Source of the DNA: Lichtheimia corymbifera B2541
Taxonomy: Eukaryota; Mucoromycota; Mucoromycetes; Mucorales; Lichtheimiaceae
Direction of reading: 5' to 3'
Length of the DNA stretch: 64,000 nucleotides
Assembly: GCA_000697475.1 (NCBI GenBank)
Contig: JNEU01001035.1
Coordinates: 119,683-183,682, forward strand
A program made the position numbers and the translations under genes. How positions within the stretch are numbered: the stretch's first letter is position 1; each line of letters opens with the position of its first letter. Below, one piece after another: positions 1 to 11,457 of the stretch. The notes under the pieces are model-generated. The model was given only the letters and a program-made list of their open reading frames with translations, did not search any database and had not been told where the DNA came from.

Positions 1-644
1 CAGAAACGATTTGACGGTTGTCAGCAGAGAAAGAGACAGAGAGAACATCACCAGTGTGGCCAACGAAACGGCGGGTGGTGGTGCCAGTGTTCAAATCCCA
101 GAGACGAAGAGTCTTATCCCACGAAGCGGAAAGAGCGAATTGGCCATCAGAGGAGATAGCAAGGTCTTGGACAAAGTGGTTGTGACCCAACAAAGACTTG
201 CGAGGAACACCATAGTTCACCTCATCACTAATTGACTTGGATGTTAATATCCTTGATGATGATTAAATATACAACTATGCATCTTTACCGAGTAAGGTGC
301 CAGACAATAACGGACTTGTCTATATGTTCCTGCGGTTAGTGATACGTTGCAAATATAATAGCACTTTTGATACATACCACGCGAAGCGGACAAAACCATG
401 TCAGGGGCTTCAGAGGTGGTGGCAATAGCAGTAACTATAGGAATATCCAATGTCAGTCATGTTGCGTATCGTAATGCTCTCATTGGCAGGTGCGAATGGT
501 TACCCCAGTTGCCATGGCCTACAAAGACAAAGTAAAAATAGAGTCAGCAAAATCCATACATAATACTATCATCCATCCATTCATCCATTCATCCATCCAT
601 TTGATTATACCTTCAAGAGTGCCGCGAAGAGTCAAAGTGTCCAT
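1..644 (-). CDS. RACK1: RACK1/CPC2/ASC1 WD-repeat ribosomal scaffold, 5' part (partial at left edge)
   Basis: Exons on the minus strand: 611-644, 504-518, 378-434, 289-319 and 227 down to 1, running off the window. The spliced protein starts [12 protein letters not shown], continues [18 protein letters not shown] and [18 protein letters not shown], then [20 protein letters not shown] and [15 protein letters not shown]. These are the first two WD blades typical of RACK1, which sits on the 40S head and links translation to kinase signalling. Four introns interrupt the first 60 codons or so; the second exon is only 15 nt and its phase fits exactly. SET2 lies upstream in the same orientation, about 430 bp away. 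Family assignment is very secure; exon ends rest on GT/AG signals and continuous frame. A snoRNA is known in the yeast ASC1 intron, but I saw no convincing C/D box set here. Confidence 0.95.
569..600. repeat. (ATCC/ATTC)n simple repeat in RACK1 intron 1
   Basis: A run of imperfect CATC/CATT tetranucleotides lies inside the first RACK1 intron. Confidence 0.85.
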
Positions 645-1070
645 TCTTACGGATGTCTGGTAGATAGAGGAGGATCCATCATTCTATGTCGAGCTTGCTT
701 CTTGACACATGCACCGGGAATTGAATTTCATCAATGTCCTTAACGTCCACCACCGAGGATTCGAACCCTTTGCATTTCGAGCTCAGCATTGTGAGGAAGT
801 AATACGGCATCATCATCCATCATTAGAGTAGAGGTATATGTATTGATTCATTGTCGAGGAGGGGGATCGTCATTGTGATCATTGGCTCTTTATACAAGGT
901 GCATGATATGTACTTGTCACATGCATAATGCTGCTACACATACAATCCAAATCGTGAAATACATGACACTGTCACTCTTTTTATATCTTTGAATGACGAA
1001 CCAAATGCACACTATTTACACTAAAACAAAGGAATGCGAATTATAAAGTACGAAACAGATAAGATAAATA
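645..1070. other. Intergenic stretch between RACK1 start and SET2 end
   Basis: No coding exon is seen. Around 750-800 the minus strand reads like a fragment of a tRNA 3' half (T-loop-like GGTTCGAATCC), but the stems do not pair. The stretch should hold the RACK1 promoter and the SET2 3' UTR. Confidence 0.5.
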
Positions 1071-4000
1071 TCACTTTTGCCGAGTTTGCTGTATCTTGAG
1101 AGCGAAATCGTTTCCATGCATGTCAATAAACTTTTCAATCTTTGCACGCAGAGCCCCAGTCATTCCCACAATCTTGCGCTTGGATTGAGTTTCTCGATCA
1201 ACCACGTGGTGTGTCAACTATTGGGAAAAGTACATATTATCAGCAACGCATCCCTTTTAATCCATCTTTGTTACTTACTTTTCTTGCAAGCTCCTTAAAT
1301 AAATGCTTATCACCTTTCCAAAGTGCTTGTTGCTTCACTGTCAGATACTTGGTAACCACCTTACCAACCTCGCGTTTAAGATCCACTTCATCCATGCCAT
1401 GGCTTCCTCCTCCTTCAACTTCATTGGACCCACTGGTGGATGCTGCAGGCGTAACAACACGTGGAGTCTGACCCGTCACTGAATTTGCTGGGCTGATACT
1501 GCTGGTTTGTTGTCGTTTACGTTCAACAGCTTGCTTTACAAGATCATCCAGCTGGTTCTTATCCACACCTTCTATCGAGCTCACTTTTTCCTCTGGAAAT
1601 TCCCATTGCGATACTTTGGTGATTGTATTGTAATAATAGGTATCCCCTGCATCCGTCACTGCTTTTTGCCAATTTGCTGGAAGCTTCCGAGTCTCAGCGC
1701 CATTGGATGTAGTACCACCACTAGTCGAAGGTGCTGTTGGATCTTGACCTGCAAGTGCTGCTGTATTGCCTTGATCTGCTGCTATAGAAATTCATCAATA
1801 TCCACTCATCCATGTTTAAAAGGAAAAAGATTACTACCTTCTGTTTGTGCTGTTTGAGTAACTTGTCCCTGGTTATATGCTTCCGAGCCCAGTGATGCCA
1901 TATACGCATATTGAAGATCCTGCAACACATAGCATCCAGGATAGCTGTTGTCGTAATAGTTGTAGGTGGGATAATGGTACCATCCATAGCTATTGTCATT
2001 CATCATGGCGGTATATTCTAGCATGGCGCGTGGCGCTGTAGGAATGGCTGGTCGAGGAGGATACCGCATGATAGAATTGATCTCGGCATCAGTCGTGGCC
2101 AAAGGTATATACTCATAAAAGTCGTCATCAGGATCAAAGAACGCCCGCGTGGAGTTGTATTTTGATTTCTTTGACGCTGCCTTTTCACGAACAATCTCTT
2201 TGTGGTCTGCATCAACCTCGGTACCTACGAACGTTTGTTAATGATCGGTGACTGATATTCCTATCATCTCAAAACTTACCAGATTCAGTGACATCCTCTA
2301 CTTCATTCTCGACATACTGTGAACAAAGATGAAAGGTTAGAGATCGGTTATGTAATCGATACACGAGCACTTACCACTCGTTTGGGAATCCTGTAGACTT
2401 CTTTTAGTTCGCTCCATGCTTCCAATAGCTCTGTCGACCGAGTGCTGATTTCTTGGCTCTCACTGTCAGTGAACTTTCGAACCACATCGAACATTTTGCA
2501 GTCATCGAGACCATTCCGATTTGCCAGAGGTAGTTTTCCAAGGATACGAAGCACCTATTACGTATATTAATATCATGTAAGATAAAGGATCACACATCTA
2601 ACATACCTTTTCAATGATTTCATCGTTGTATTTCCATTCACTTAGCCAGCATTTGAGCATCTTCAATCCATGTAGCCGTACGAATCGTTTGAGTACTTCT
2701 TTGCCGACCGAATTCTCTGGGTTTGTTAAATCCAAGCAATCCAGCAGTTTGTTGACCAATGATGCATTGCCGATAGAGTCGAGCATCTTTTTGACAAACG
2801 ACTTTACTTGCTCCACGTCATGCAGTGGTTGTAAAGAGCGTAGATCCTCCTCATCGATATCTTCTTCGGGCTCAATGAACTGTCCAGTAAGCTCTTCCTC
2901 TTCTTGGGACGATGATGCACCGATATAGCCTTTGCAATTGGGTTCACCACAGTAACAGGGTTGTGCGGTAGCACTAGAAAGCCATGTGTGAGCACGTGAC
3001 GGCATGCAATACCACGTTGGCATCATTGACTTACCCATAGCGTTCAAATTTATAATCAAACGTGAGTTCCTCACCAGCCTTGACAGGTCGCATCGTGAAT
3101 AAACCGATCCTCATTGATTTGCCAACCACCCATTTTTGTGTGACGCTGTTGGGATTACAAGAATGGTTGATGAATCGAGCAAGACAACCTTTCCTCGTGG
3201 CATCAATAATCTATATTCAATTCCCAGTGTTACCTAACCTGAAGGGGGTGATTTCCATGACAATCTTGCTTACCTCGTCATTCTTTAATGTCATGAAATA
3301 ATAATGCTCGACGCCTTCTTTTTCATATATCTTGGTCCTCCGAATAAATTCCTTGTAAGGGATGACTTCACCAATGTATTCCATAATAAACGCGTTTCTG
3401 ATCAAAAGAGAGAGAGAGAGTTTAGCATGTTGAAACCGTCCTCGTCACGTATACAGATAAAACTTACGCAGGTAAATCAGCGAGAGCACGTAAACCATAA
3501 CCTTTGAGCTCTGTGCGGATGACATCGACACGTGCATATTGTCTCAATTGAAACCGACGATTCCTGCAATACCGATCACTTGGGCAATGTTCCGCAAGGC
3601 ATTCCATAAACATCATCCGGTTGATACACGTATTGTCATCACCACATGCTTCGTCTGGATCGCTAGAATCAGGATCATACTTGCACTCGCATGGCATAGA
3701 TTCCGATGCAATGGACCGACCCGTGGCAGTGCCGCAATAGATGTTTTGTGAAATGTTCCCATACGTTCCCATAGCTTCAGCTGTAGCTGATGGTAGATGC
3801 GTTGTATCAACATCTATATAAACCATATATCTGAGTTAATGACCCATATCCAGACATATTCCCTAGCAACAATCCTTTGTACTTACTATTGGTAGCATGA
3901 GACTGAGGCTTCAAATGGGTCGAGGTGGTGGTAGTGTTTGAGTTGTTGTTGTTGTTGTTGTTGGGAATCTGATCCTCTTCCGATCGACCTTCATCGAAAG

Positions 4001-4225
4001 CTTCTAACCTGAAGGTGTGAGTACACCACGGATCCTCTTTACCTTTGCTCTACCTTTAACAACCTACCCTGCATATGACCATGGCGAGTCGATTCTGATC
4101 CTGGTTGTACTACAGTGTTGGAATCGCTAGAAAATATTGAATAAGCATAAACATAGACACACGATATACGCCTTGGCGTGCCAATACACGCGATTGCTGT
4201 ACCTGGAACTGGCATTATTTGGCAT
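1071..4225 (-). CDS. SET2: SET2 histone H3-K36 methyltransferase
   Basis: Twelve exons: 4203-4225, 4068-4126, 3887-4003, 3468-3813, 3274-3397, 3035-3210, 2607-2973, 2375-2554, 2280-2316, 1838-2224, 1279-1781 and 1071-1217, closing in frame to about 821 aa. Order of domains: low-complexity N-terminus with a poly-Asn run; AWS cysteines (CECKYDP, about 105-150); SET domain (YGLRALADLPANAFIMEYIGE, RFINHSCNPNSV, ELTFDYKFERYG); post-SET CYCGEPNCKG; a helical TFIIS-N-like region (about 310-480); a WW domain (near 635-665); and a C-terminal SRI-like region that would bind phosphorylated RNA polymerase II CTD. This is the full Set2 architecture, so co-transcriptional H3K36 methylation is the expected role. 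The start at 4225 (MPNNASS) is the least certain point, because the same frame stays open upstream. Confidence 0.93.
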
Positions 4226-5339
4226 GTCACTTAATACTTGATTTCGATTTGCCTTCCTGTTGCCCAAGCAAATGGTCGAGTGATTGGGCGCATTCACTGA
4301 GGAAATCCAGATGACGATGGTGGTTGAGTTGGGAAAAGGGTTTAAGAAAGGAAAATAGCGACCTCGCTCCGCTTTGTCGTGGGCGGGAAAGCAATTATAG
4401 CTGATCAGCGTAACACCATGCGTCATGCAATTGATGCAATTAGTCCTGTTTGTATGGACATTCCATATATCCATTAAAGATGACGATTCTATTCTTTTGA
4501 AGATATTACTTGTATATAATTGGAGGACATAGTATAGGATAGGTTTCTTGTAATAAGGACAAGTAGTAGTGGTTCTCTTCTTCCATCATGTATAAATTGA
4601 AGCCTTTATATACACATGTATCTATGAGTTGAACTCTAATAATAAATGTACATAATCATGGAGATCGCTTACAATGAAAGTGGATGAAGCATAACTTGGC
4701 GTTAACCTTACAATAAAAGTAGTTTTCTTTATTCAAAAGGCGCTCCTGGTTTTGACAGTGTCTGATAGACGACGATTACGCGTGCAAAAGGCGATTAATT
4801 GATAAAGGCTCTTTTTATCACTGGTAGTGGTCCATCTAGACAACCTACCAGAGTCATTGACCAATGTACTCGTTGATAATATGGTACTTCAATCACTAAT
4901 CCCAAATCTAACCAAGCTCGTTGCTGATGGTGTATGGATGTATGTGCTTCAAATTGGCCTCCATCAAATGTGTTGTATTAACAAAGCCATCTTTAAACGA
5001 GAAAATGGATTGGTTGCAACGCTACTATGATCCAAATAATGGATGTAGCTGGGTTGGGCTGACTTGAAGGAAACGTAAGGGTATATATCCTTGGCAAGCG
5101 TAACAAGGGCATGGTCACATAATGACAAGTGTCATTGTTGAATGGAAAATATGAGGATTATGTGGTTGTCATGGATGCCATAAATGAAGGAGGGTGATAG
5201 ATCCGATTTCTTTTTGGGTGGAGTGGTGGCTGTTACCAGAACCATTTCCAGTCACCGTGTTCGCCTTTCAGACACCCAACCGACCCACTCACCACCAGAC
5301 CCTTTTCTTGTCTTCCTTCACAACCGATACTTTGCCATC
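4226..5339. other. Divergent intergenic region SET2/NAA10
   Basis: About 1.1 kb between two divergently transcribed genes. AT-rich, with no exon-like or RNA-gene-like sequence recognised; presumably holds both promoters. Confidence 0.5.
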
Positions 5340-6153
5340 ATGAACATTAGACAAGCAACCGTATGTTACAAGTTATCAGACACTAGCTCTTTTCCCAACC
5401 AACACTGACATCCATTGTAGGTGAACGATCTGCTGGAAATGCAAAACTGCAACCTGCTCGACCTTCCCGAGAACTATCAAATGAAGTACTGCAAGTAATC
5501 TACTCTTTTATTCCTGTACATGCTGCATGCATTGGCTCATACTATCTACTACTACAGATCTCTATCACGCACTTTCATGGCCACAACTCTCTTATGTTGC
5601 AGAGGACGATAATGGCAAGATAGTCGGTTATGTGCTTGCAAAGATGTGAGTATATACGCGTTATTGTTGTTATTGTTGCATCGATTACCAACCCATCTGT
5701 TTTTGTATCTAACAGGGAGGAAGAGCCAAGCGATGTGCCTCATGGACATATTACATCCATCTCAGTCATGCGAACCTATCGACGTCTTGGATTGGCTGAA
5801 AAGCTTATGAAGCAGGCAACATCCCAAATGGTCGAAGTCTTTGATGCCCACTACGTTTCATTGCATGTCCGAAAAACCAACCGTGCTGCCATTGGTCTTT
5901 ATCGTGATACTCTTCACTTTGAGTGAGTAGTAGTAGTGATGGGAATGGTGTGGATATAGGGATGGTGAGCTCATGCAAGTGGTTCTATTCTATTAGGGTG
6001 CATGACATTGAAAAGAAATACTATGCTGATGGCGAGGATGCATATGCAATGCGTTTGACACTCAAGGAACCCAAGAAAAAGCAACCTCTTCGAGGTGTGG
6101 TGGAAGAAGTCAACCAGGTGGCTGCCGCTGCCGCTACTGCCGAAGCCAAGTAA
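5340..6153 (+). CDS. NAA10: NAA10/ARD1, catalytic subunit of N-terminal acetyltransferase A
   Basis: Five exons: 5340-5360, 5421-5490, 5558-5645, 5716-5922 and 5997-6153, giving 180 aa with no frame break. The protein begins [20 protein letters not shown], continues [20 protein letters not shown], and has the acetyl-CoA loop RRLGLA (Q/RxxGxA type), [12 protein letters not shown] and the ending [11 protein letters not shown]. These are near-identical to NAA10 landmarks across eukaryotes. The length fits the GNAT core with a short Ala-rich tail. NatA acetylates nascent chains after Met removal and needs NAA15, which is not in the window. Intron 2 must start with GC: only splicing at T|GCAAGT restores the invariant QMKYYxYH; no GT alternative does. 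Confidence 0.96.
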
Positions 6154-6551
6154 TCCTTGCCTCTCGACACGATGGACCCTATCACTCTTCTCAACTCCAT
6201 AGACCCAATGGATGTAGATATATGACACGATTCTCTTTTGACAATTACCTTTTTGTGATTACAGAGTTAGAACGCATTTTTCTAATTCATTGCATGCATT
6301 AAAAAAGCAACATACAAAGCAATACTGGATGTGCATGATCAAACCAAACGTAATAGAGGCTCTTATTAACGAGAAATGGGAATGGAGAGATTACATAAGA
6401 AAGGCAATGGCTATCAAAGATTGTAATGTGATGAAGGGATGGTGCATACATCTATGGGGGAGACAATGTCTAGTACATGGTAGAGTTTGAATGTCAAATA
6501 CAGAGTGGTTTGTTACGCTTGTTGTAAGGGATGCTGAGATACATATAATAG
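6154..6551. other. Intergenic region between convergent NAA10 and LYR gene
   Basis: About 400 bp of 3' flanking sequence for two converging genes. No further feature recognised. Confidence 0.5.
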
Positions 6552-7052
6552 TTAAATGGCGCTACACATGACAATCGTTGGTGCAATACGTACTAAATTG
6601 TGATCTTGTTGTTGTTTCAAGCCTGTATCTCTTAAGTCCAATGATCGTTGGATCTCGTTTCTCAAGTCGCACATCTTGTTCCCCAGTTGGCCATCCGTAA
6701 GTTTGCTTAGGCGTTGTGTATCCAGCTCAGCATCCCAACCTTCGGGACGTGCCAAGCGCGGAGTATCTGTTTGCTCTCTTGCACGGGCCATATGTCTTTT
6801 TTTTTTTTTCAGAGAAAAAAATCGCTTGTTGAGAAAAAAAAGCTCTTGTGGTTCATCTAAATGCAAAAACGTAAATAATACTTACGATTGCCAGCTTGCG
6901 AACATGTTAGAGGATCTTTCAACACTACTGCGCATGCTTGCCTCGCGGTTATCGACAGCAAGCTCTTGCGGTGGAAGGCAACCCGTTCTCCGCAGTAGTT
7001 GTCTATACAGTGTAAATGGGACCAGCAATATTTGAATGGTTGCTTTGTACAT
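6552..7052 (-). CDS. Small LYR-motif (complex1_LYR-like) protein, probably mitochondrial
   Basis: Exon 1 (6886-7052) starts MYKATIQILLVPFTLYRQLL and carries the diagnostic LYR tripeptide followed by basic residues, as in LYRM accessory factors that assist Fe-S delivery and respiratory complex assembly. A good GTAAGT donor ends it. The downstream exon is placed at 6552-6795 (ARAREQTDTPRLARPEGWDA), giving about 136 aa. That join is in phase but uses an acceptor preceded by a 13-nt A run, which is poor, so the second half is tentative. Which LYR subfamily it belongs to cannot be decided from sequence alone. Confidence 0.5.
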
Positions 7053-7867
7053 TGGGCAAGTAGACAATTAAGGTTAAAGAATAAAATCCTCTTATTCTAG
7101 AACCATTTTCATTTATATACTGATCAAGGCATTAGATAACGGAGCTATGGATGATTTTCGTTATTTCTAAATCCGTTGGCAGTGTCTTTTTTCCCCTCCC
7201 TTGCCTACCACTTTCCCACAAGTCAGGTTTCGCATTAAACGCCAGGCAGTGTGGGGGTTGACATATATGGGATTAACATCGAAAACATCGAAAATTATTC
7301 ATCTCTGCGGGGAAAACGTGGAAACATACACCAACTGCGGCTGTAATCAGTTTGATGCTATTTCATGGATGTATGTGCGCAAAATCGACCCAGCGTCTAG
7401 AACGACGAAAGCGTAGTTTTGAGAATGCATGATTCATGCGATACAATACTATCCTCTACTAGATAGTAGAGAACAGCATCATTGTCTTTTGTATCATTGT
7501 TTCTATCGAATAGTGGGTAAGAGGGAGGCGGCATTGATGATAAGGGCTCTTGTTTCGTCGAAAAAAGAAATGATGATTCGGTACAATGACACGTAATACA
7601 AAGAAAATATGAAACCATTAAGGATCCTTTTGCATCATGACACCGGTGAGGTAAAATAAGAAAGAGGGAAAAGGTGCACAAAACGTGTGTGGGGTAGCTT
7701 TGTGAAAGTATTCAAAACCCTCTTTTTATGCTCGGCATGTTTGTTTACTTTGCTGCATGATACGGCAAAGTTCCCATCATTTTCAAGCAATCGTTCTTTC
7801 CTCCCTCTTTTCTCATTTTATTGCCGTTTGACCTTTGCATCAAGTATTGACACCATCACTTGCTCTG
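7053..7867. other. Intergenic, upstream of LYR gene (-) and MFS gene (+)
   Basis: About 0.8 kb between divergent genes. Short open frames here have no family features or splice-linked context. A pyrimidine-rich stretch around 7795-7830 precedes the MFS start. Confidence 0.5.
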
Positions 7868-10092
7868 ATGCATAGCCTGGGAAAGACCAATTCCACGTCT
7901 TCTAGCACAGCCATTGCTGTTCCGCCTTCGACGGGTCTGTATCACCCACCAGCCGATGTGGAGATAACACAACCCCGGCGACATCAGCTTGCTATTATCA
8001 TGGTAACCCAACAAATAACATGGGTGCATGACAACAAAAGCAAATAATGCATGTATACTAGGGTAGTCTTTTTTTCAGTCTCTTACTTGTGTCGCTGGAT
8101 CAAAGTATTGGTAAGCTTTCTGAAACGGAGCGAGCATGATGATGTTACAGGGGTAGAGAAGAAAGCAGTGATATAGCTTTATATGTGTCATGTAGTGGCA
8201 ACGGTGTTACCTGTAATCGCTTCTCACTTTGATGCTCTTGGTGAAATCGAATGGGTGGGCACGGCATACATTCTACCAATGACAGCTCTGCAGCTACTGT
8301 TTGGAAAGGCAAGTTTGTATGACCTTTTCTACCAGTCATGGTTTATTGACATGGGACGCTTCTGTCAGCTAGCAGATACCTTTGGTAGAAAACTGACGCT
8401 GATCAATGCCATAATCATCTTTTTGGTTGGCAGTAAGGATGATAATATATAACGTATGGCTCTGATGTTGTAAGGTAAACCAAAATATGGCTATTAGGTG
8501 CATTATCCGGTGCAGCACAGAGCACATTGATGCTTTTCATTATGCGTGGTATGGTTGCTTTAAGGACGCTGTGTATCAAATATATTCATGCCAATGGGGT
8601 TTTCAAGGTGTACAGGGTATTGGTGCGGCAGGCATTGCTCCTCTGGTTATGATTATAATTGGTGATATTGTCCCTTTACGTGAACGAGGAAAATACCAGG
8701 CAAGCAAGCATACCTATGAACCTTTCAAAGGAGGATCTCTAACGAGGTTTCAATTATTAGAGCATTGTGGCACTTTGTTGGGCAACGGGATCAATTGCCG
8801 GCCCATTGGTAGGTGGTGTTCTTGCAGATCACCTTAATTGGCGATGGATATTCTACATCAACCTGCCTATTGGGATAATTTCAGCATTACTTTTATCGCT
8901 TTTCTTGCATATCCCCAGGGACAAAAATGATCAGACGAATCAAGGATTATCATGGCGAGCCAAATGTTACAATATCGATATCCCTGGTGCCATTGTTTTT
9001 ATTGCTAGTATCTTTTGCTTTCTTCTTGCCACGCAATGGGGCGGCCGATGGTATCCATGGAAACATCCAATCATACTTGGATTATATGCAGCAAGTTTGG
9101 TGCTAGTTGCTTTGGTCATTGTCTCTTCATGGTGGCATCTCACAAGCCCAAATCCCATATTGCCCATCCATTTGTTCCTCGATTTCAACCGAGTTGCCAT
9201 TTTTGCCATGGTGATAGCCACATCTGCAGCCATGTTTATCAACGTGTTTTACCTTCCAATTTACTTTCAGGTGGCTCATGGTGACACGCCAACCATGGCA
9301 GGATTTGAAGTGCTGCCATACCTGCTACCAGTGGATATTGTCAGCATGATATCAGGATTCATTGTTTCGAAGACTGGCTATTATAGACATATGTTTTGGG
9401 TCGGGACAGCGTTGATCGCCATTGGTGGTGGACTGCAAACGTTGTTGGATGTTGATAGTAATAATGCAACACAAATAGGCTTCTTGATCTTGACGGGAGC
9501 TGGTGTTGGTTTTTGCATCCAAAAGTAAGTACATCGCCACAGAGATGAAAGGAGGACACTATGCTGATTTCACGTATTCATTAGTGTCTATGTTGCAGCT
9601 CAGGCATCAACCATCCAAGAAGAGTAAGTATTGTTTGTCATATATCCACACACATGTTGACATGCTTTGCATAGAATTGCCTCTGCCATTTCCCTTGTCT
9701 GCTTTTTCGGTTACCTTGGTTTTGTTTCAGGGATTTCCATTGGTGGTGCAATATTCAACAACACACTGGCATATTACCTGCGACATCGCACAGCGCTTTC
9801 CGAACACCAAATTAGAGAAGCACAAAAAAGTCCAGAGCTGCTGAAACGACTTGAACCAGGGTTGCGAAAATCAGTGGCAGCTGCATATGGGTCTTCGCTT
9901 CAATGGACGTTTCTTGCTGTTGCCATATGCGGATGTCTAGGTTTTTTATTTTCATTATTCCTTTCATCAAAAAAGATCCAACAAGACGATACAAGGCAGG
10001 CGTTATCATCATCACCATTACATCGATCTTCATCCTCATCATCTTATGATGCATGTTCAACCACTTCCACCTCCTCCCAATCCCCCACATAA
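7868..10092 (+). CDS. MFS multidrug/H+ antiporter-type transporter (14-TM, DHA2-like)
   Basis: Nine exons: 7868-8002, 8062-8110, 8196-8308, 8369-8432, 8498-8548, 8608-8699, 8761-9524, 9585-9623 and 9675-10092; 574 aa. Family motifs are clear: SLDQSIVATVLPVI in TM1, motif A GKLADTFGRK, RGVQGIGAAGIAPL, then WATGSIAGPLVGGVLAD (motif C/antiporter region), WRWIFYINLPIGI and many hydrophobic segments, ending in a Ser-rich cytosolic tail. Such plasma-membrane antiporters export drugs or toxins; the substrate is unknown. Introns 3 and 6 begin with GC (AAG|GCAAGT and CAG|GCAAGC); no GT site gives a correct join. It converges with the EF-hand gene. Confidence 0.9.
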
Positions 10093-10273
10093 AGAGTTAT
10101 CCTTCCCCACCCCCACCTCCTTACCCCTCTGGTCTCTTCTCCTTGTTACTATCCATCATCCCTCTCTCGTCATAGAAGTATCAGGACCCATTCCCATCCA
10201 TCAATAATACCAGCATATAAATACTTTTGAATAAGCAAACGTTTTCTTGAATAATATAAACTTGGGGTATGAC

Positions 10274-10741
10274 TTAGTTGGACAAGATAAGGTTGACAAA
10301 GTCAACATAGTTGATCCGACCATCCTTGCCGACTTCGACTTCCTTGAGCAATTCATCAACTTCTTCTTCCGAGAGCTTTTCACCGAGGTTGGTAAGGACA
10401 TAACGCAACTCGCCAGCCGAGATGGTACCATCACCTTCCTTGTCAAACACTTGGAAGCCTTGGATAAACTCTTGGGAGGTGCCAGCAGGCTTGAAGCCAT
10501 CAGGACGCGTGAGGATGGTAAGGAATGTACCAAAATCAATATCGACTTCTTGGCGCTCGGAACCACCAACCGACTTTACGAGTTCGCGAACTTCTGCTTG
10601 AGTGGGATTCTGGCCAAGACCACGCAACAAATCGCCGAGATTGGCTGAGGACACGGTGCTGTTACCCTTCTTGTCGTAAAGAGAAAATGCTTCCTTCCAC
10701 TCGTCAAGCTGTTCTTGTGTAGGTTGGTTGGTAGGGCTCAT
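10274..10741 (-). CDS. EF-hand protein, calmodulin/myosin essential light chain-like
   Basis: A single uninterrupted frame of 155 aa starting MSPTNQPTQEQLDEWKEAFS. The layout is two EF-hand pairs. Loop 1 (DKKGNSTVSSAN) lacks the final Glu, loop 2 is degenerate, loop 3 (DKEGDGTISAGE) is canonical with Asp at 1 and Glu at 12, and loop 4 (VGKDGRINYVDF) is degenerate. One usable calcium loop and the overall pattern resemble Cdc4/Mlc1-type myosin light chains more than true calmodulin, which keeps four. The likely role is binding IQ motifs of a class II or V myosin in cytokinesis or transport. It ends 182 bp from the MFS stop in convergent orientation. Confidence 0.85.
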   Translation of the reverse strand: MSPTNQPTQEQLDEWKEAFSLYDKKGNSTVSSANLGDLLRGLGQNPTQAEVRELVKSVGGSERQEVDIDFGTFLTILTRPDGFKPAGTSQEFIQGFQVFDKEGDGTISAGELRYVLTNLGEKLSEEEVDELLKEVEVGKDGRINYVDFVNLILSN

Positions 10742-11457
10742 GGTCTGATGCAGATGAAGTAAGAGAAAAAGAGATGAGTCTGGTAGTCGTTGTGTACCTG
10801 ACCGCCGCTTTAACTGCCGCGTGACCGCCGGAGATGATAGGTTTGCACTACCATCACGCCTCTCCCCACCACTGATGATGATACGAACAGCCACACTTGC
10901 CTGTCGGAAGAAGAAAGGGACCTTCTCTTTTATATCACAACAGCCACGCATGACATGTATACAAACAATAATATGGATATTCCTGGACATTGGAGGTGAC
11001 CCTTTTGTATGGTACGACGACGTTTAGCATTGCCAACCACCAACATCGACTGACACGTTATTGATCCACTTTTGAAGGTGTTGTGGCGTATCCAATCGGC
11101 TCGATACAAATGAAACCATCAAGTCGTATATACATGCTGATTATAGACCCCGTACCAATTTCACCTTTTATTAAACATGATGCTTACCTCATCCTTTGAT
11201 AACGAAATGCGTGTCATGTGATTGTAAATGATGCATTTGTAGCGATCTGTGCAACAAAGTAATAAATGATAGCATCCTTGCTTGACTGAATGAGACGTAC
11301 GCAATCTCTTTGTTGGGTTCATTAAGGGATATCGTGGGAAAGAAGAGCACCATTGCACATGCATTGTTGTTGTTTACCGGGAAAAAAGAGTTCCCTTTTC
11401 TCCTTTTAAGAATGATCCCACGCTAACAACAAGGAGCATCATATTTCTTTCTTGATC
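10742..11457. other. Divergent intergenic region EF-hand/aldolase
   Basis: About 0.7 kb containing the two promoters. No other gene-like feature recognised. Confidence 0.5.
10928..10934 (-). promoter_or_regulatory. TATA-like element upstream of EF-hand gene
   Basis: TATAAAA on the minus strand about 190 nt upstream of the ATG at 10741. Position is plausible but untested. Confidence 0.4.

Noticed and set aside
750..800. Possible minus-strand tRNA suggested by GGTTCGAATCC
   Set aside because: The flanking bases do not pair as a T-stem, and no acceptor or D-arm can be formed.
7201..7416. Plus-strand frame upstream of the MFS gene
   Set aside because: The start is not ATG, there is no motif, and it cannot be spliced in phase to the MFS exon at 7868.
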